Shown piece after piece: positions 1-12,051 of a stretch of 64,000 bases of DNA (within the stretch, counting starts at the first letter, position 1; every line of letters begins with the position of its first letter). The notes below the pieces were generated by a model. That model saw nothing but the letters and a program-made list of their open reading frames with translations, was not told the DNA's origin and did not search any database. The translations under genes and the position numbers were made by a program. Origin of the DNA: Macrothele yani (Eukaryota; Arthropoda; Arachnida; Araneae; Macrothelidae); the NCBI GenBank assembly GCA_039090855.1, contig CM076997.1, positions 166,934,709 to 166,998,708 on the forward strand, written 5' to 3'.

Positions 1-2373
1 CAACAGAATGAAACTTCAGTAGGTAAATTCGGTCACAGCAACAGAAACCAGCGTGGAAATACTCTCGTTGAGTTTGCAGAGGCAGAAGGGTTTTTCATCT
101 TGAACTCCTTTTTCAAGAAAAAGCCACGCAGGAAATGGACATGGAGACATCCAAATGGGACGACAAGTGAAATTGATTTTATTATGTGTAACAAAAAATT
201 CGTCATAGAAGACTGCAGTGTGCTAAACAAGTTTAACACAGGCAGTGACCATAGATTGGTGAGATGTAAGATGCACCTAAACACTAAACTCGAACGTAGC
301 AAGCTCATAAGACAAACAAAATGTATTGACATAACCAACCTTAAAAAACACCATAATACCTTCAAATTGGAACTGAAGAACAGATTCTCGGCTTTAGAAG
401 GCCCAACATCGGAAGACGTGGATATTTCTGAAGTTAACAGAAAAGTAACCAAAGCTCTTATGGAAACAGCAACAAAATTAGCTGGGTCTAAGAACAAATT
501 ACATGTGAACAAATTATCAGGAAAAACCAAAATGTTGATGCAAAAAAGAAGAGTGATGAGGACAACTAAAGATGTGACTTCCAAAGTGGAATATATAGAG
601 CTATGCAAGACAGTACGAAAAGGTATCACTGAAGACGTAAGGAAATTCAACTGTGAACTAGTAAGGAAAGCAATTGAAAACAACCAAAGCCTAAAGATAG
701 CAAAGGGACATCTCAGTAAGGGGAAAAAACAGATTATGGCACTGAGGAAAGAAGATAGTTCTGTAACAAGAAATAGAGGCGAAATTTTGACAAGAGTGAA
801 AGATTTCTACTCCAAATTATATGAAAGGGATGATACATGTACTCCAGACATCATGAAAGGTACCAGTACCAGAGTTCTTCCAGTCCTTCAAGCAGAAGTT
901 GCACATGCAATCAAGAACATGAAGCGGGGAAAAGCTCCAGGAGAAGATGGAATTACTGTAGACATCATACAAGAAGCAAGTGGAGAAATCGAAACAGTAC
1001 TCGCCCAAATTTTCACTCGATGCCTTAATGAAGGGAAAATTCCTGAGGATTGGAACAACGCTACAATGATCTTGCTACATAAAAAAGGTGACATTGAGGA
1101 TCTCAGGAACTCCAGACCTATCAGCCTCCTATCAGTGGTTTATAAAATCTTCACTAAAGTTCTTTCACACCGCTTGAAGGTGACACTGGACATGGCTCAA
1201 CCGAGAGCACAAGCTGGATTCAGGAGTGGCTACAGCACAATAGATCATATCCACGTACTGAGAGAACTAATTGAAAGAGCGAGGGAATATGAACTTCCAT
1301 TGTGCATGGCTTTTATCGATTATGAAAAAGCCTTTGATTCGGTGAAACCGTCAGCAGTTGCAATGGCTCTGAAATCCTGCGGTATTGAAGATGCATACAT
1401 TAATATTATTAATAACATCTATGAAAATGCAAGGGCAAAGATTCGGCTGTTTGAAAATACAACACACATAAAAATTGGAAAAGGAGTTAGGCAAGGTGAC
1501 ACCATATCTCCGAAGCTCTTTAATGCCACATTGGAAAATGTCTTTCAATCACTGAACTGGGAAAACAAAGGGATAAAGATTAATGGAAATTATCTAACCC
1601 ACCTTCGTTTTACTGATGACATAGTCATTTTTGCAACTACCCCATCAGAGCTGCAGAGTATGATCCAGGAACTTGTTGACAAGAGTAAGGAAGTGGGATT
1701 AAAAATGAACTTTCAGAAGACAAAAGTGATGTACAATGCTTTTACAAGAAATGAAGATTTATCGATTGATGGAGAAAAGCTGGAGATAACAGACACGTAC
1801 GTTTATCTTGGACAGCAGATATCAAGTGAGGGTCACATTGGTGAAGAAATTAATCGGCGTACAAAACTTGCCTGGAGAGCTTTTGGAAGAAACAGCATAA
1901 ATTTCAAGAGCAATATGCCATTATGCCTTAAAAGAAAAGTGTTTGATCAATGCATCCTTCCAGTGCTTACGTATGGTGCAGAGACGTGGACCTTAGCTAA
2001 AAGAGACATACAAAGGCTGTAGACAACTCAAAGAAGCATGGAGAGGTGCATGCTTGGTGTAACCAGGAGAGATAAGAAGAGGAACACGTGGATCCGAAAA
2101 ATGACAAGAGTGGAAGACATTATGATAAGAGTTAAATCCCTGAAATGGCAATGGGCTGGACATACTGCCAGAAGAACAGACCATCGATGGACAGCCGAAA
2201 TTTTAGATTGGATTCCAAGGGACAGGAAAAGACCCAGAAGAAGACCACATGGAAGATGGGTGGACGAAATTCGAAAGTATGCGTGAGTGACATGGAGGAG
2301 ACTGGCACAAGACAGACCGTTGTGGAGGAAACTTGGGGAGACCTTCGTCCAGCAGTGGATTGATAATGGTTGA
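1..2373 (+). pseudogene. RTE endonuclease-reverse transcriptase, copy A, broken
   Basis: The frame is open from base 1 to a TAG at 2020-2022; it then continues in the same frame past a TGA at 2284-2286 to the family stop at 2371-2373. Copy B has CAG and GGA at those positions, so both are point-mutation stops. Visible parts are the end of the endonuclease (SDHRLV motif near 244-261), the reverse transcriptase with FIDYEKAFDSV (about 1315-1347) and GVRQGDTISPKLF (about 1486-1524), and the active site at 1609-1620, which reads FTDD where copy B has FADD. There is also a two-codon insertion near 862 and a one-codon loss near 571 relative to copy B. It is a dead copy: stops remove the C-terminal region and the active-site Ala-to-Thr change is unusual. 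Identification as RTE is firm; the N-terminus lies outside the window. Confidence 0.9.
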
Positions 2374-2416
2374 CATTGATGATGATAATGATATATATAA
2401 TGCTGAATACATATAT
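1..2416 (+). mobile_element. RTE-clade non-LTR retrotransposon, copy A (5' end outside window)
   Basis: Copy A begins inside the endonuclease domain at the window edge and ends in a short GAT/GATA-rich and AT-rich tail around 2374-2416, without poly(A). Its bases align nearly one-to-one with copy B from 3206 onward. The next element, copy B, starts at once (about 2417), so the two are head-to-tail. A microsatellite-like 3' tail instead of poly(A) is typical of RTE elements (family knowledge). The exact 3' boundary is uncertain because the tail runs into AT-rich bases that copy B may have used as its target. Confidence 0.9.
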
Positions 2417-2426
2417 GTAAGGTCAG

Positions 2427-2540
2427 GTGATGCGTAACATCACAGCCTCTCCTTGACAAATGTCAACCCCGCCTTCTCGTGGTGCATCCTGTTCCCACTA
2501 AAGGGGCTCTGACGACCGCCAATAGCGGTATAACTATACC
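2427..2540 (+). promoter_or_regulatory. Structured RTE 5' UTR (hairpins)
   Basis: Three short perfect stems lie in the first ~125 bases: 2427-2432 with 2438-2443 (5-base loop), 2453-2457 with 2462-2466 (4-base loop), and 2527-2532 with 2535-2540. The same stems occur in copy C (about 9310-9425, other strand), the last with a changed loop (AC to GC). RTE 5' ends of other animals are known to carry HDV-like ribozymes or internal promoters. I cannot thread this sequence onto the ribozyme fold by eye, so only conserved hairpins are claimed. Confidence 0.45.
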
Positions 2541-2620
2541 ATCGGGATCAGAGGAAATGCTATCCCACACTCACCAACCCGCTTGGCCAGCGTGGTGAGT
2601 TATGGCCAAACACCTCCAAA

Positions 2621-5575
2621 ATGACTCTACAACTTAAATCTTGGCCCTCAGTCTCCGGCAGCTGGAATGTACCTGGCCAAGGCAGCGGCCAGTGCGACAT
2701 GAAAGCAGAGGGTGCTAAGAATCCCCGGAGGACCGGACTAGGCTGCCATTTGATGCTGACCTTGGCTACCTATAACGGACGCTCCCTATCTTCTGATTCA
2801 AGGCTTCTTGAATTGGAAGAGGAACTACAAAGGATCAAGTGGGACATCGTCGGGCTAAGTGAGGTAAGGAGAAAAGGAGAAGATCTCATTGAACTGAAAA
2901 GTGGACATCTCTTCTATTATCGTGGGACAGATACTGGCAGAACTAGTGGTGTTGGATTTATAATAAACAAGAAACTGAAGGATAAAGTGGTAGAAGTTGA
3001 AAGTTCCTCTGACAGAGCTGCACGACTCGTTATCCAACTCTCGAGAAGATACCAGGCTCAGATTATTCAAACTTATGCACCCACCACAAGTCATCCTGAA
3101 GAAGAAATTGAAGAATTTTATGAGGAAATTCGTCATCTAAATAATAAAGGTAAGCAGCACTTGAAGATAATTATGGGAGATTTCAATGCAAAAATAGGGC
3201 AACGGCAACAGAATGAAACTTCACTAGGTAAATTCGGTCACGGCAACAGAAACCAGCGTGGAAATACTCTCGTAGAGTTTGCAGAGGCAGAAGGTTTTTT
3301 CATCTTGAACTCCTTTTTCAAGAAAAAGCCACACAGGAAATGGACATGGAGACATCCAATTGGGACGACAAGTGAAATTGATTTTATTATGTGTAACAAA
3401 AAATTCGTCATCGAAGACTGCAGTGTGCTGAACAAGTTCAACACAGGTAGTGACCATAGATTGGTGAGATGTAAGATGCACCTCAACACTAAACTGGAAC
3501 GTGGCAAGCTCATAAGACAAACAAAATGTATTGACATAACCAACCTTAAAAAACACCATAATACTTTCAAGTTGGAACTGAAGAACAGATTCTCTGCTTT
3601 AGAAGGCCTAACATCGGAAGAAGTGGATATTTCGGAAGTTAACAGAAAAGTAACCAAAGCTCTAATGGAAACAGCAACAAAATTAGCTGGGTCTAAGAAC
3701 AAGTTGCATGGGAACAAATTATCAGGAAAAACCAAAATGTTGATGCAAAAAAGAAGAGAGATGAGGACAACTAAAGAAGATGTGACTTCCAAAGTAGAAT
3801 ATATAGAGCTATGCAAGACAACACGAAAAAGTATCACTGAAGATGTAAGGAAATTCAACTGTGAGCTAGTGAGGAAAGCAATTGAAAACAACCAAAGCCT
3901 TAAGATAGCAAAGGGACATCTCAGTAAGGGAAGAAAACAGATTATGGCTCTGAGAAAAGAAGATGGTTCTATAACAAGAAATAGAGGCGAAATTTTGACA
4001 AGAGTGAAAGATTTCTACTCCAAATTATATGAAAGAGATGATACATGTACTCCAGACATCATGAAAGGTACCGGAGTTCTTCCAGTCCTCCCAGCAGAAG
4101 TTGCTCATGCAATCAAGAACATGAAGCGGGGGAAAGCTCCAGGAGAAGATGGAATTACTATAGACATCATACAAGAAGCAAGTGGAGAAATTGAAACAGT
4201 ACTCGCCCAAATTTTCACTCGATGCCTTAATGAAGGGAAGATTCCTGAGGATTGGAACAATGCTACAATGATCCTGCTACATAAAAAAGGTGACATTGAG
4301 GATCTCAGGAACTACAGACCTATCAGCCTCCTATCAGTGGTTTATAAAATCTTCACTAAAGTTCTTTCACACCGCTTGAAGGTAACACTGGACATGGCTC
4401 AACCGAGAGAACAAGCTGGATTCAGGAGTGGCTACAGCACAATAGATCATATCCACGTACTGAGATAACTAATTGAAAGAGCGAGGGAATATGAACTTCC
4501 ATTGTGCATGGCTTTTATCGATTATGAAAAAGCCTTTGATTCGGTGAAACCATCAGCAGTTACCACGGCTCTGAAATCCTGCGGTATTGAAGATGCATAC
4601 ATTAATATTATTAATAACATCTATGAAAATGCAAGTGCAAAGATTCGGCTGTTTGAAAAAACAACACACATAAAAATTGGAAAGGGAGTGAGACAAGGTG
4701 ACACCATATCTCCGAAGCTCTTTAATGCCACATTGGAAAATGTCTTTCAATCACTGAACTGGGAAAACAAAGGGATAAAGATTAATGGAGATTATCTAAC
4801 CCACCTTCGTTTTGCTGATGACGTAGTCATTTTTGCAACTACCCCATCAGAGCTGCAGAGTATGATCCAGGAACTTGCTGACAAGAGTAAAGAAGTGGGA
4901 TTAAAAATGAACTTTCAGAAGACAAAAGTGATGTTCAATGCTTTTACAAGAAATGAAGATTTATCGATTGATGGAGAAAAACTGGAGATAACAGATACGT
5001 ATGTTTATCTTGGACAGCAGATATCAAGTGAGGGTCACATTGATGAAGAAATTAATCGGCGTACAAAACTTGCCTGGAGAGCTTTTGGAAGAAACAGCAT
5101 AATTTTCAAGAGCAATATGCCATTATGTCTTAAAAGAAAAGTGTTTGATCAATGCATCCTTCCAGTGCTTACGTATGGTGCAGAGACGTGGACCTTAACT
5201 AAAAGAGACATACAAAGGCTGCAGACAACTCAAAGAAGCATGGAGAGGTGCATGCTTGGTATAACCAGGAGAGATAAGAAGAGGAACTCGTGGATCCGAA
5301 AAATGACGAGAGTGGAAGACATCATGATCAGAGTTAAATCCCTGAAATGGCAATGGGCTGGACATACTGCCAGAAGGACAGACCATAGATGGACAGCCGA
5401 AATTTTAGATTGGATTCCAAGGGACAGGAAAAGACCCAGAAAAAGACCACATGGGAGATGGGTGGATGAAATTCGTAAATATGCGGGAGTGACATGGAGG
5501 AGACTGGCACAAGACAGACCGTTGTGGAGGAAACTTGGGGAGACCTTCGTCCAGCAGTGGATTGATAATGGTTGA
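2621..5575 (+). pseudogene. RTE endonuclease-reverse transcriptase, copy B, one internal stop
   Basis: A single frame of 985 codons from ATG 2621 to TGA 5575, broken only by TAA at 4466-4468 (codon 616), where copies A and E have GAA. In order: AP-type endonuclease (TYNGRS near residue 50, GLSEVRRKGE near 80, MGDFNAKIG 185-193, SDHRLV 277-282); a basic linker; reverse transcriptase with APGEDGIT, RPISLLSVVYKIF, FIDYEKAFDSV (first Asp residue 634), GVRQGDTISPKLF and catalytic FADD at residues 731-734 (4811-4822); then a C-terminal RTE-type region (QCILPVLTYGAETW, KWQWAGHTARR) ending in WIDNG. Such proteins nick target DNA and copy their RNA there by target-primed reverse transcription. All catalytic motifs are visible, so the family was probably active recently. 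The stop falls just before the reverse-transcriptase active site, so this copy should not make a working enzyme. Confidence 0.93.
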
Positions 5576-5588
5576 CAATGATGATGAT

Positions 5589-5591
<3 letters not shown>

Positions 5592-5633
<42 letters not shown>

Positions 5634-5638
5634 TTTCT
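5592..5638. repeat. (AT)n followed by poly(T), RTE-B tail
   Basis: About 16 AT dinucleotides and then a T run directly after the GATGATGATGA tail of copy B. It probably grew from the simple-repeat tail or target of the retrotransposon. Confidence 0.85.
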
Positions 5639-5703
5639 TTGAATGATTCGGTCAATTGCAGAACGTCGGAATCGGAGATGCTGTTTCTCCCTTACAGACC
5701 TTC

Positions 5704-5922
5704 TCAGGCGACAACGATGTCATTCCTGACAGATGTCATTGCGCCACAGTTACGCCTCCTAGGCAAGCAATGTGGGTTTATTTTGCACTTATTAAAGACA
5801 TAGGATATTTCACCTTTTGAGAAACCACCCAGCTTTGATGTTTTCAAAACCTTCGCTCCAGTCAGACAGGCACCCACAATAAGCCTTTTATAGAACTCTA
5901 AAAGATCCTTTGTTTTTCTCAT
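5704..5922 (-). pseudogene. Fragment of a Tc1-like transposase (N-terminal helix-turn-helix)
   Basis: A 72-codon frame opening with KTKDL and then a patch resembling the first helix-turn-helix of Tc1-family transposases (IVGA...KTSKLGGFSKGEISYVF, residues about 15-43). No second DNA-binding domain or DDE domain follows, and no terminal inverted repeats are visible. It lies in the 610-base spacer between RTE copies B and C. The rest of the spacer (5940-6240) shows nothing I recognise. Family assignment rests on motif resemblance only. Confidence 0.4.
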
Positions 5923-6251
5923 TGTGATCAGCGCTAATTCCTGTTACGGACAAGCATCAGGCTTGAATTTTTCCTTAGGTCACGTGTGGGCTATGTTACC
6001 ACACATTTTGCATATATTTTGCCTAATCATATGTCCATCTCCATTAAGGTTTCTACGACTAATTCAGTGCCATTGTACTGTATGTACCTAAAGTTGCGAA
6101 AGCGCGCTGCTCTGACATAACTTAAGGGAAATGCATTTTAGTCTTGAAGTGAAGCCTTTCGGGAATTGCAATGAATTCACGCTGGCAGCCCCAAAGTGTA
6201 AATGATATATTTTCGTAGTCTCGAAAACGTTCATGAGGTAAATCTATGTAT

Positions 6252-9200
6252 CATTATCAACCATTATCAATCCACTCCTGGACGAAAGTCTCCCCAAGTT
6301 TCCTCCACAACTGTCTGTCTCATGCCAGTCTCCTCCATGTCACTCCCGCATACTTTCGAATTTCATCCATCCATCTTCCACGTGGTCTTCTTCTGGGTCT
6401 TTTCCTGTCCCTTGGAATCCAATCTGAAATTTCGGCTGTCCATCGATGGTCTGTCCTTCTGGCAGTATGTCCAGCCCATTGCCATTTCAGGGATTTAACT
6501 CTTATCATAATGTATTCCACTCTTGTCATTTTTCGGATCCACGAGTTCCTCTTCTTATCTCTCCTGGTTAACCCAAGCATGCAAATCTCCATGCATCTTT
6601 GAGTTGTCTGCAGCCTTTGTATGTCTCTTTTAGTTAAGGTCCACGTCTCTGCACCATACGTTAGCACTGGAAGGATGCATTGATCAAACACTTTTCTTTT
6701 AAGACAATGGCATATTGCTCTTGAAAATTATGCTGTTTCTTCCAAAAGCTCTCCACGCAAGTTTTGTACGCCGATTAATTTCTTCGTCAATGTGACTCTC
6801 ATTTGATATCTGCTGTCCAAGATAAACGTACGTGTCTGTTATCTCCAGCTGTTCTCCATCAATCGATAAATCTTCATTTCTTGTAAAAAAATGAACATCA
6901 CTTTTGTCTTCTGAAAGTTCATTTTTAATCCCACTTCTTTACTCTTGTCAGCAAGTTCCTGGATCATACTCTGCAGCTCTGATGGGGTAGTAGCAAAAAT
7001 GACTACGTCATCAAGAAAACGAAGGTGGGTTAGATTATCTCCATTAATCTTTATCCCTTTGTTTTCCCAGTTCAGTGGTTGAAAGGCATTTTCCAATGTG
7101 GCATTAAAAAGCTTCGGAGATATGATGTCACTTTGTCTCACTCCCTTTCCAATTTTTATGTGTGTTGTATTTTCAAACAGCCGAATCTTTGCACTTGCAT
7201 TTTTATAGATGTTATTAATAATATTAATGTATGCATCTTCAATACCGCAGGATTTCAAAACCATTGTAACTTCTGATGGTTTTACCTAATTAAAGGTTTT
7301 TTCATAATCGATAAAAGCCATGCACAATGGAAGTTCATATTCCCTCGCTCTTTCAATTAGTTCTCTCAGTACGTGGATATGATCAATTGTGCTGTAGCCA
7401 CTCCTGAATCCAGCTTGTTCTCTCGGTTGAGCATTGTCCAGTGTTACCTTCAAGCGGTGTGAAAGAACTTTAATGAAGATTTTATAAACCACTGATAAGA
7501 GGCTGATATGTCTGTAGTTCGTGAGATCCTCAATGTCACCTTTTTGTATGTAGCAGGATCATTGTAGCGTTGTTCTAATCCTCGGGAATCTTCCCTTTAT
7601 TAAGGCATCGAGTGAAAATTTGGGCGAGTACTGTTTCAATTTCTCCACTTGCTTCTTGTATGATGTCTACAGTAATTCCATCTTCTCCTGGAGCTTTTCC
7701 CCGCTTCATGTTCTTCATTGCATGTGCAACTTCTGCTGGGAGTACTGGAAGAACTCTGGTCTGGTACCTTTCATGATGTCTGGAGTACATGTATCATCCC
7801 TTTCATATAATGTGGAGTAGAAATATTTCACTCTTGTCAAAATTTCGCCTCTATTTCTTGTTACCGAACAATTTTTTTTTCTCAGGGTCATAATCTGTTT
7901 TCTTCCCTTACTGAGATGTCCGTTTGCTATCTTTAGGCTTTGGCTGCTTTCAATTGTTTTCCTCACTAGTTCACAGTTGAATTTCCTTACGTCTTCAGTG
8001 ATACTTTTTCGTACTGTCTTGCATAGCTCTATATATTCCACTTTGGAAGTCACATCTTCTTTAGTTGTCCTCATCTCTCTTCTTTTTTGCATCAACATTT
8101 TGACTTTTCCTGATAATTTGTTCACATGCAACTTTTTCTTAGACCCAGATAATTTTGTTGCTGTTTCCATAAGAGCTTTGGTTACTTTTCTGTTAACTTC
8201 AGAAATATTCACTTCTTCCGATGTTAGGCCTTCTAAAGCAGAGAATCTGTTCTTCAGTTCCAACGTGAAGGTATTATGGTGTTTTTCAAGGTTGGTTATG
8301 TCAATACATTTTGTTTGTCTTATGAGCTTGCCACGTTCAAATTTAGTGTTGAGGTGCATCTTACGTCTCTCCAAGTTATGGTCACTACCTAGGTAGTGTT
8401 GAACTTGTTTAGCACACTGCAGTCTTCTATGACGAAATTTTTGTTACACATAATAAAATCAATTTCACTTGTCGTTCGTCCCATTTGGATGTCTCCATGT
8501 TTATTTCCTGTGTGGCTTTTTCTTAAAAACGGAGTTCAAGATGAAAAACCCTTCTGCTTCTGCAAACTCAACGAGACTATTTCCCCGCTGGTTTCTGTTG
8601 CCGTGACCGAATTTACCTACTGAAATTTCCTTCTGTTGCCGTTGCCCTATTTTTGCATTGAAATCTCCCATAATTATCTTCAAGTGCTGCTTACCTTTAT
8701 TATTTAGATCACGAATTTCCTCATAAAATTCTTCAATTTCTTCTTCAGGATGACATGTAGTGGGTGCATATGTTTGAATAATCTGAGGCTTCTATCCTCT
8801 CGAGAGTTGGATAACGAGTCGTGCAGCTCTGTCAGAAGAACTTTCAAATTCTACAACTTTATCCTTCAGTTTCTTGTTTATTATAAATCCAACACCACTA
8901 GTTCTGCCAGTATCAGTCCCACGATAGTAGAAGACATGTCCACTTTTCAGTTCAATGAGATCTTCTCCTTTTCTCCTTACCTCACTTAGCCCGACGATGT
9001 CCCACTTGATCCTTTGTAGTTCCTCTTTCAATTCAAGAAGCCTTGAATCAGAAGATAGGGAGCGTCCATTATACGTAGCCAAGGTCAGCATCAGATGGCA
9101 GCCTAGTCCGGTCCTCCGGGGATTCTTAGCACCCTCTGCCTTCATGCGCACTGGCCGCTGCCTTGGCCAGGTACATTCCAGCTGCCGGAGACTGAGGGTC

Positions 9201-9432
9201 AAGATTTAAGTTGTGGAGTCATTTTTGAGGGGTTTGGCCATACCTCACCACGCTGGCCAAGCGGTTTGGTGAGCGTGGGATTGCATTTCTTCTAATCCCG
9301 ATGGTATAGCTATACCGCTATTGGCGGTCGTCAGAGCCCCTTTTAGTGGGAACAGGATGCACCACGAGAAGGCGGGGTTGACATTTGTCAAGGAGAGGCT
9401 GTGATGTTACGCATCACCTGACCTTACATCCC
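6252..9432 (-). mobile_element. RTE retrotransposon, copy C, full length with 11-bp target duplication
   Basis: Reads 5' to 3' on the minus strand. It is flanked by a perfect 11-bp direct repeat, AATCTATGTAT, at 6241-6251 and 9433-9443, which fixes both borders. The 5' end matches copy B; the 3' end is the bare family terminus (TTGATAATG) without the long GAT or AT tail. Only ~610 bp separate it from copy B, in opposite orientation. Confidence 0.95.
6257..9222 (-). pseudogene. RTE endonuclease-reverse transcriptase, copy C, multiply frameshifted
   Basis: The family start codon is at 9222 but the eighth codon is a stop (TGG to TGA). The protein survives as pieces in several frames: endonuclease N-terminus (9202-8792), GDFNAKIG part (8683-8501), linker (8374-7715), reverse-transcriptase start (7790-7575), RT core (7492-7286 and 7264-6839) and the C-terminal region (6691-6320). 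The polymerase motif reads FLDD at about 7011-7000 instead of FADD. Several indels and stops make it non-functional. Its decay contrasts with the nearly clean copy B, so it is older or has been under no constraint for longer. Confidence 0.9.
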
Positions 9433-9443
9433 AATCTATGTAT

Positions 9444-10739
9444 ATGCTTGCTTATCTCTAATCCGCGGGGACGATTTGCATTTCAAACACTTTGAAACTA
9501 AAGTTATTCAGAAGATTTAACTTTAAAAGAGGAGATTGGGAAAAATTTGAAATTTTATTGGAATTTTGAATTTTGTAAATGTGCTGTGTGGCTGCATAGA
9601 AATTCAGCAACATTTGGAATATTACTTTCAAGTGAATGCCGCGTGATAAGTTTTGATAATTTAGTCATAGACTAGCAATATGGCGGATATTCCAAATTCT
9701 ATGTTATATTTAGCGGTTAAATGTTTTCCTGTTGCTTAAATCTTTGAGAACATTAAAGCTTAAATTAAGCTGAAAAAAAATGAACAAAAAGGTATTTCCC
9801 CCTATTAAAAGGAAATGCGATTGTAGAAATGATTGAGAATTTAAAAGATCTCGAATTTAAATTTAAGTGAGCAAAAGAATTAATTTTTTTCTGTTGGAAA
9901 ACTTATTCCCGAAGAAGAAATCTGACATCTAAAGGTAGAGGGACAAAATTGAGTAAAAGAAATCGATTTTCGCAGAAAACTTTCTTTTCACATCATTCCC
10001 TTTCAATTTTCGTGTTCATGTAGCCATAGATGAATTCGAATCTTTTTCGTGAGCGGAACTCGCGTTTGTGGTTTTTCCCTTCACTCTTCTGCTTTTGAAG
10101 ATTTAGGAGCCGTACCAAATTTATTTTTCATTTTCCGAGAAGCTCTGCTGATCTGGTCACTTTTTACGGTGAAGATATTTTTTTCCTTTTCAGCGATCGT
10201 TATCCTCTTGCTGAAATCTTTACTTTAGTTAATTCGTATAAATTCGATAGGGGAAAAACCGTAGGTTCACCTTATTATCATTTATCCTATAAGGTCTTTC
10301 TCCTTTTCGGCTGGCAAGAGAAAAATCAAAACCTTTGAAGAAATAATCTCTTTTTTTTGTGTAAACGACAGAAAACAAGAAAAGTTTTTGGTTACAACAA
10401 ACAAATTGGTATTTGCTTGTTTGGAGAATAGGGTAGAGATCTGTAATTATTTTCTAAAATACGTAACAAAACGCAGCTTTCTCAGTTTACCAATAATGAC
10501 CCATTTGAACATGAAAAAATGTTTTTAACCAAAAATTATGTTCCTCAAGACAATATAAGTGAAATATTTTGGCTTTATGGCAAAAGTTGGAGACAATAAT
10601 GGAATTGCAGAAAGGAGCGCTGCACTGTTAGGTAACGTTTTGTTAGACGAGGTATATCTCTCTGACTCATACTGTAGTTTTAAGAGCACGCTGCAAGTCC
10701 GTCAAGACTACTCGAATCAGGGGTGATTTGTGAAGCATA
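9444..10739. other. AT-rich stretch without recognisable genes
   Basis: Both strands give only short frames full of stops. I see no transposase motif, tRNA-like box, tandem repeat or long inverted repeat. Confidence 0.6.
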
Positions 10740-12049
10740 CACAGTGTGGCAAAGAATTTTTAAGACTGGGTTTGTAAAATGAAATTAAAACAAGAAATAA
10801 TAACTTGTTTTGGTTTATTATTCAAAATAAGTCCCTCCGGCTTCAATACTCTTGTTACAGCGATTTAATAATGATTCGAATGCCTGTTACAGTTCACTTT
10901 GCGGAATTGCCTCCAAATCACGCGTCGAAGCTGTTTGTATGGTCGAAATATCATCAAAATAACACCCTTTTAACGTCATTTTAAGTTTTGGGAATAAAGA
11001 AAAGTCGCAGGGGGCTACATCAGGTGAATACGGTGGATGATTCAACACACAGACGTTATTTTTCGCCAAAAATCTTCAAACAAGAAGTGAGGTGTGACTG
11101 GGTGCATTATCGTGCAGGAAACACCAACTGCTTTCATCCCGATATTCTGGACGAATGCGACGAATTCTCCCATCAAACGCCTCAAAACTTTTAAATAAAA
11201 CTCACCAGTAATTGCTTGTCCACTTGGAACAAATTCTTTGTGGATAATACCCTTACTATCGAAGAATGTAATGAGCATTGTTTTGATTTTCGATGGAACT
11301 TTTCTTGTTTTTTTGGCTTGTTGCGAGTTCTTTGACTTCCATTCCACACTTTGTCGCTTTGTTTTAGGATCATATTGAAAACACCATGTTTCATCACCTG
11401 TAACAATCGATTTTAAGAAGTTTGGATCATTTTCAGCGGCTGAAATGATGTCTCTGCAGTGTGCACTTCTCCTTGATTTATGTTCATTGGTTAACGTGTA
11501 AAGAACAAATTTAGCACAAACTTTTGCTTTGCCCAAATCTTCATGCAAGATGGTTCGAATTGTTTCTTTGTTGATGTTTAAAGACTCTTCCACCATTCTT
11601 TGTGACGCACATCGATAGTTTGCCACGAAATCACTCACTTTTTCAGTAATCTCAGGTGTCCTAGATGAACTTGGTCTTCCTGCATGCTTATCATCTTCAA
11701 GCGTATCTCTTCCGTCCAAAAAAAATTGCGCCACAGGAAAACATTTGATCTACTTAAACAAAACTCACCGTAAACTTGTTTCATTATTTGGTATGTTTCC
11801 GAGGCACTTTTACCAAGTTTTGCGTTAAATTTAATAACAGCCCTTTGTTTCACCTTAATAATTCAACATGAAAATAATTTTACTTCTCTAATGAACGGCC
11901 GTTTCGTTTGAGTTACTTTAACAACTGCGCAGTACTTTTGGCAGAAAGCTAGCAGATGGTCAAGGTTTATAACGCATGCGCGAGAACACTGGGGCGCCAC
12001 CGTAGGCTGAAATCTAGCGCCAGTCTTAAAATTTCTTTGACGCACTGTG
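10740..12049 (-). mobile_element. mariner-family DNA transposon, 1310 bp
   Basis: Imperfect terminal inverted repeats of about 28 bp begin CACAGTG and share TTTTAAGACTGG. They are flanked by TA at 10738-10739 and 12050-12051, the duplicated target of the Tc1/mariner superfamily. Length and single-gene layout are normal for mariner. Confidence 0.92.
10887..11853 (-). pseudogene. mariner transposase (DD34D type), frameshifted
   Basis: Begins with MKQRAVIKFNAKLGKSASETYQI, a mariner N-terminal helix-turn-helix, then changes frame near 11715 into the DGRDTLEDDKHAGRPSSSR linker. The first catalytic Asp is in TGDETW (about 11395). A second frame change near 11125 moves the second Asp motif (HDNAP) to another frame, and the third Asp is in SPDVAPCDFSLFPKLK (about 11016-10969). 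The enzyme would cut and paste the element at TA sites. At least two frameshifts inactivate it, but all three catalytic Asp codons are still recognisable. Confidence 0.85.
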
Positions 12050-12051
12050 TA

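Larger units (their letters stand above)
2417..5592 (+). mobile_element. RTE retrotransposon, copy B, full length
   Basis: A complete element. The 5' end (GTAAGGTCAGGTGATGCG) is the same as in copy C, whose border is fixed by a target duplication. It has a ~200-base 5' UTR, one long frame, and a 3' end of GATGATGAT repeats running into (AT)n. The octamer ACATATAT lies at 2409-2416 just before the element and again at 5590-5597 just after it, a possible target duplication, although both lie in simple AT sequence. It inserted in or next to the tail of copy A. Confidence 0.9.

Noticed and set aside
817..2459. Long minus-strand frames opposite the RTE copies
   Set aside because: They are antisense shadows of the RTE coding strand and recur at equivalent places in each copy.
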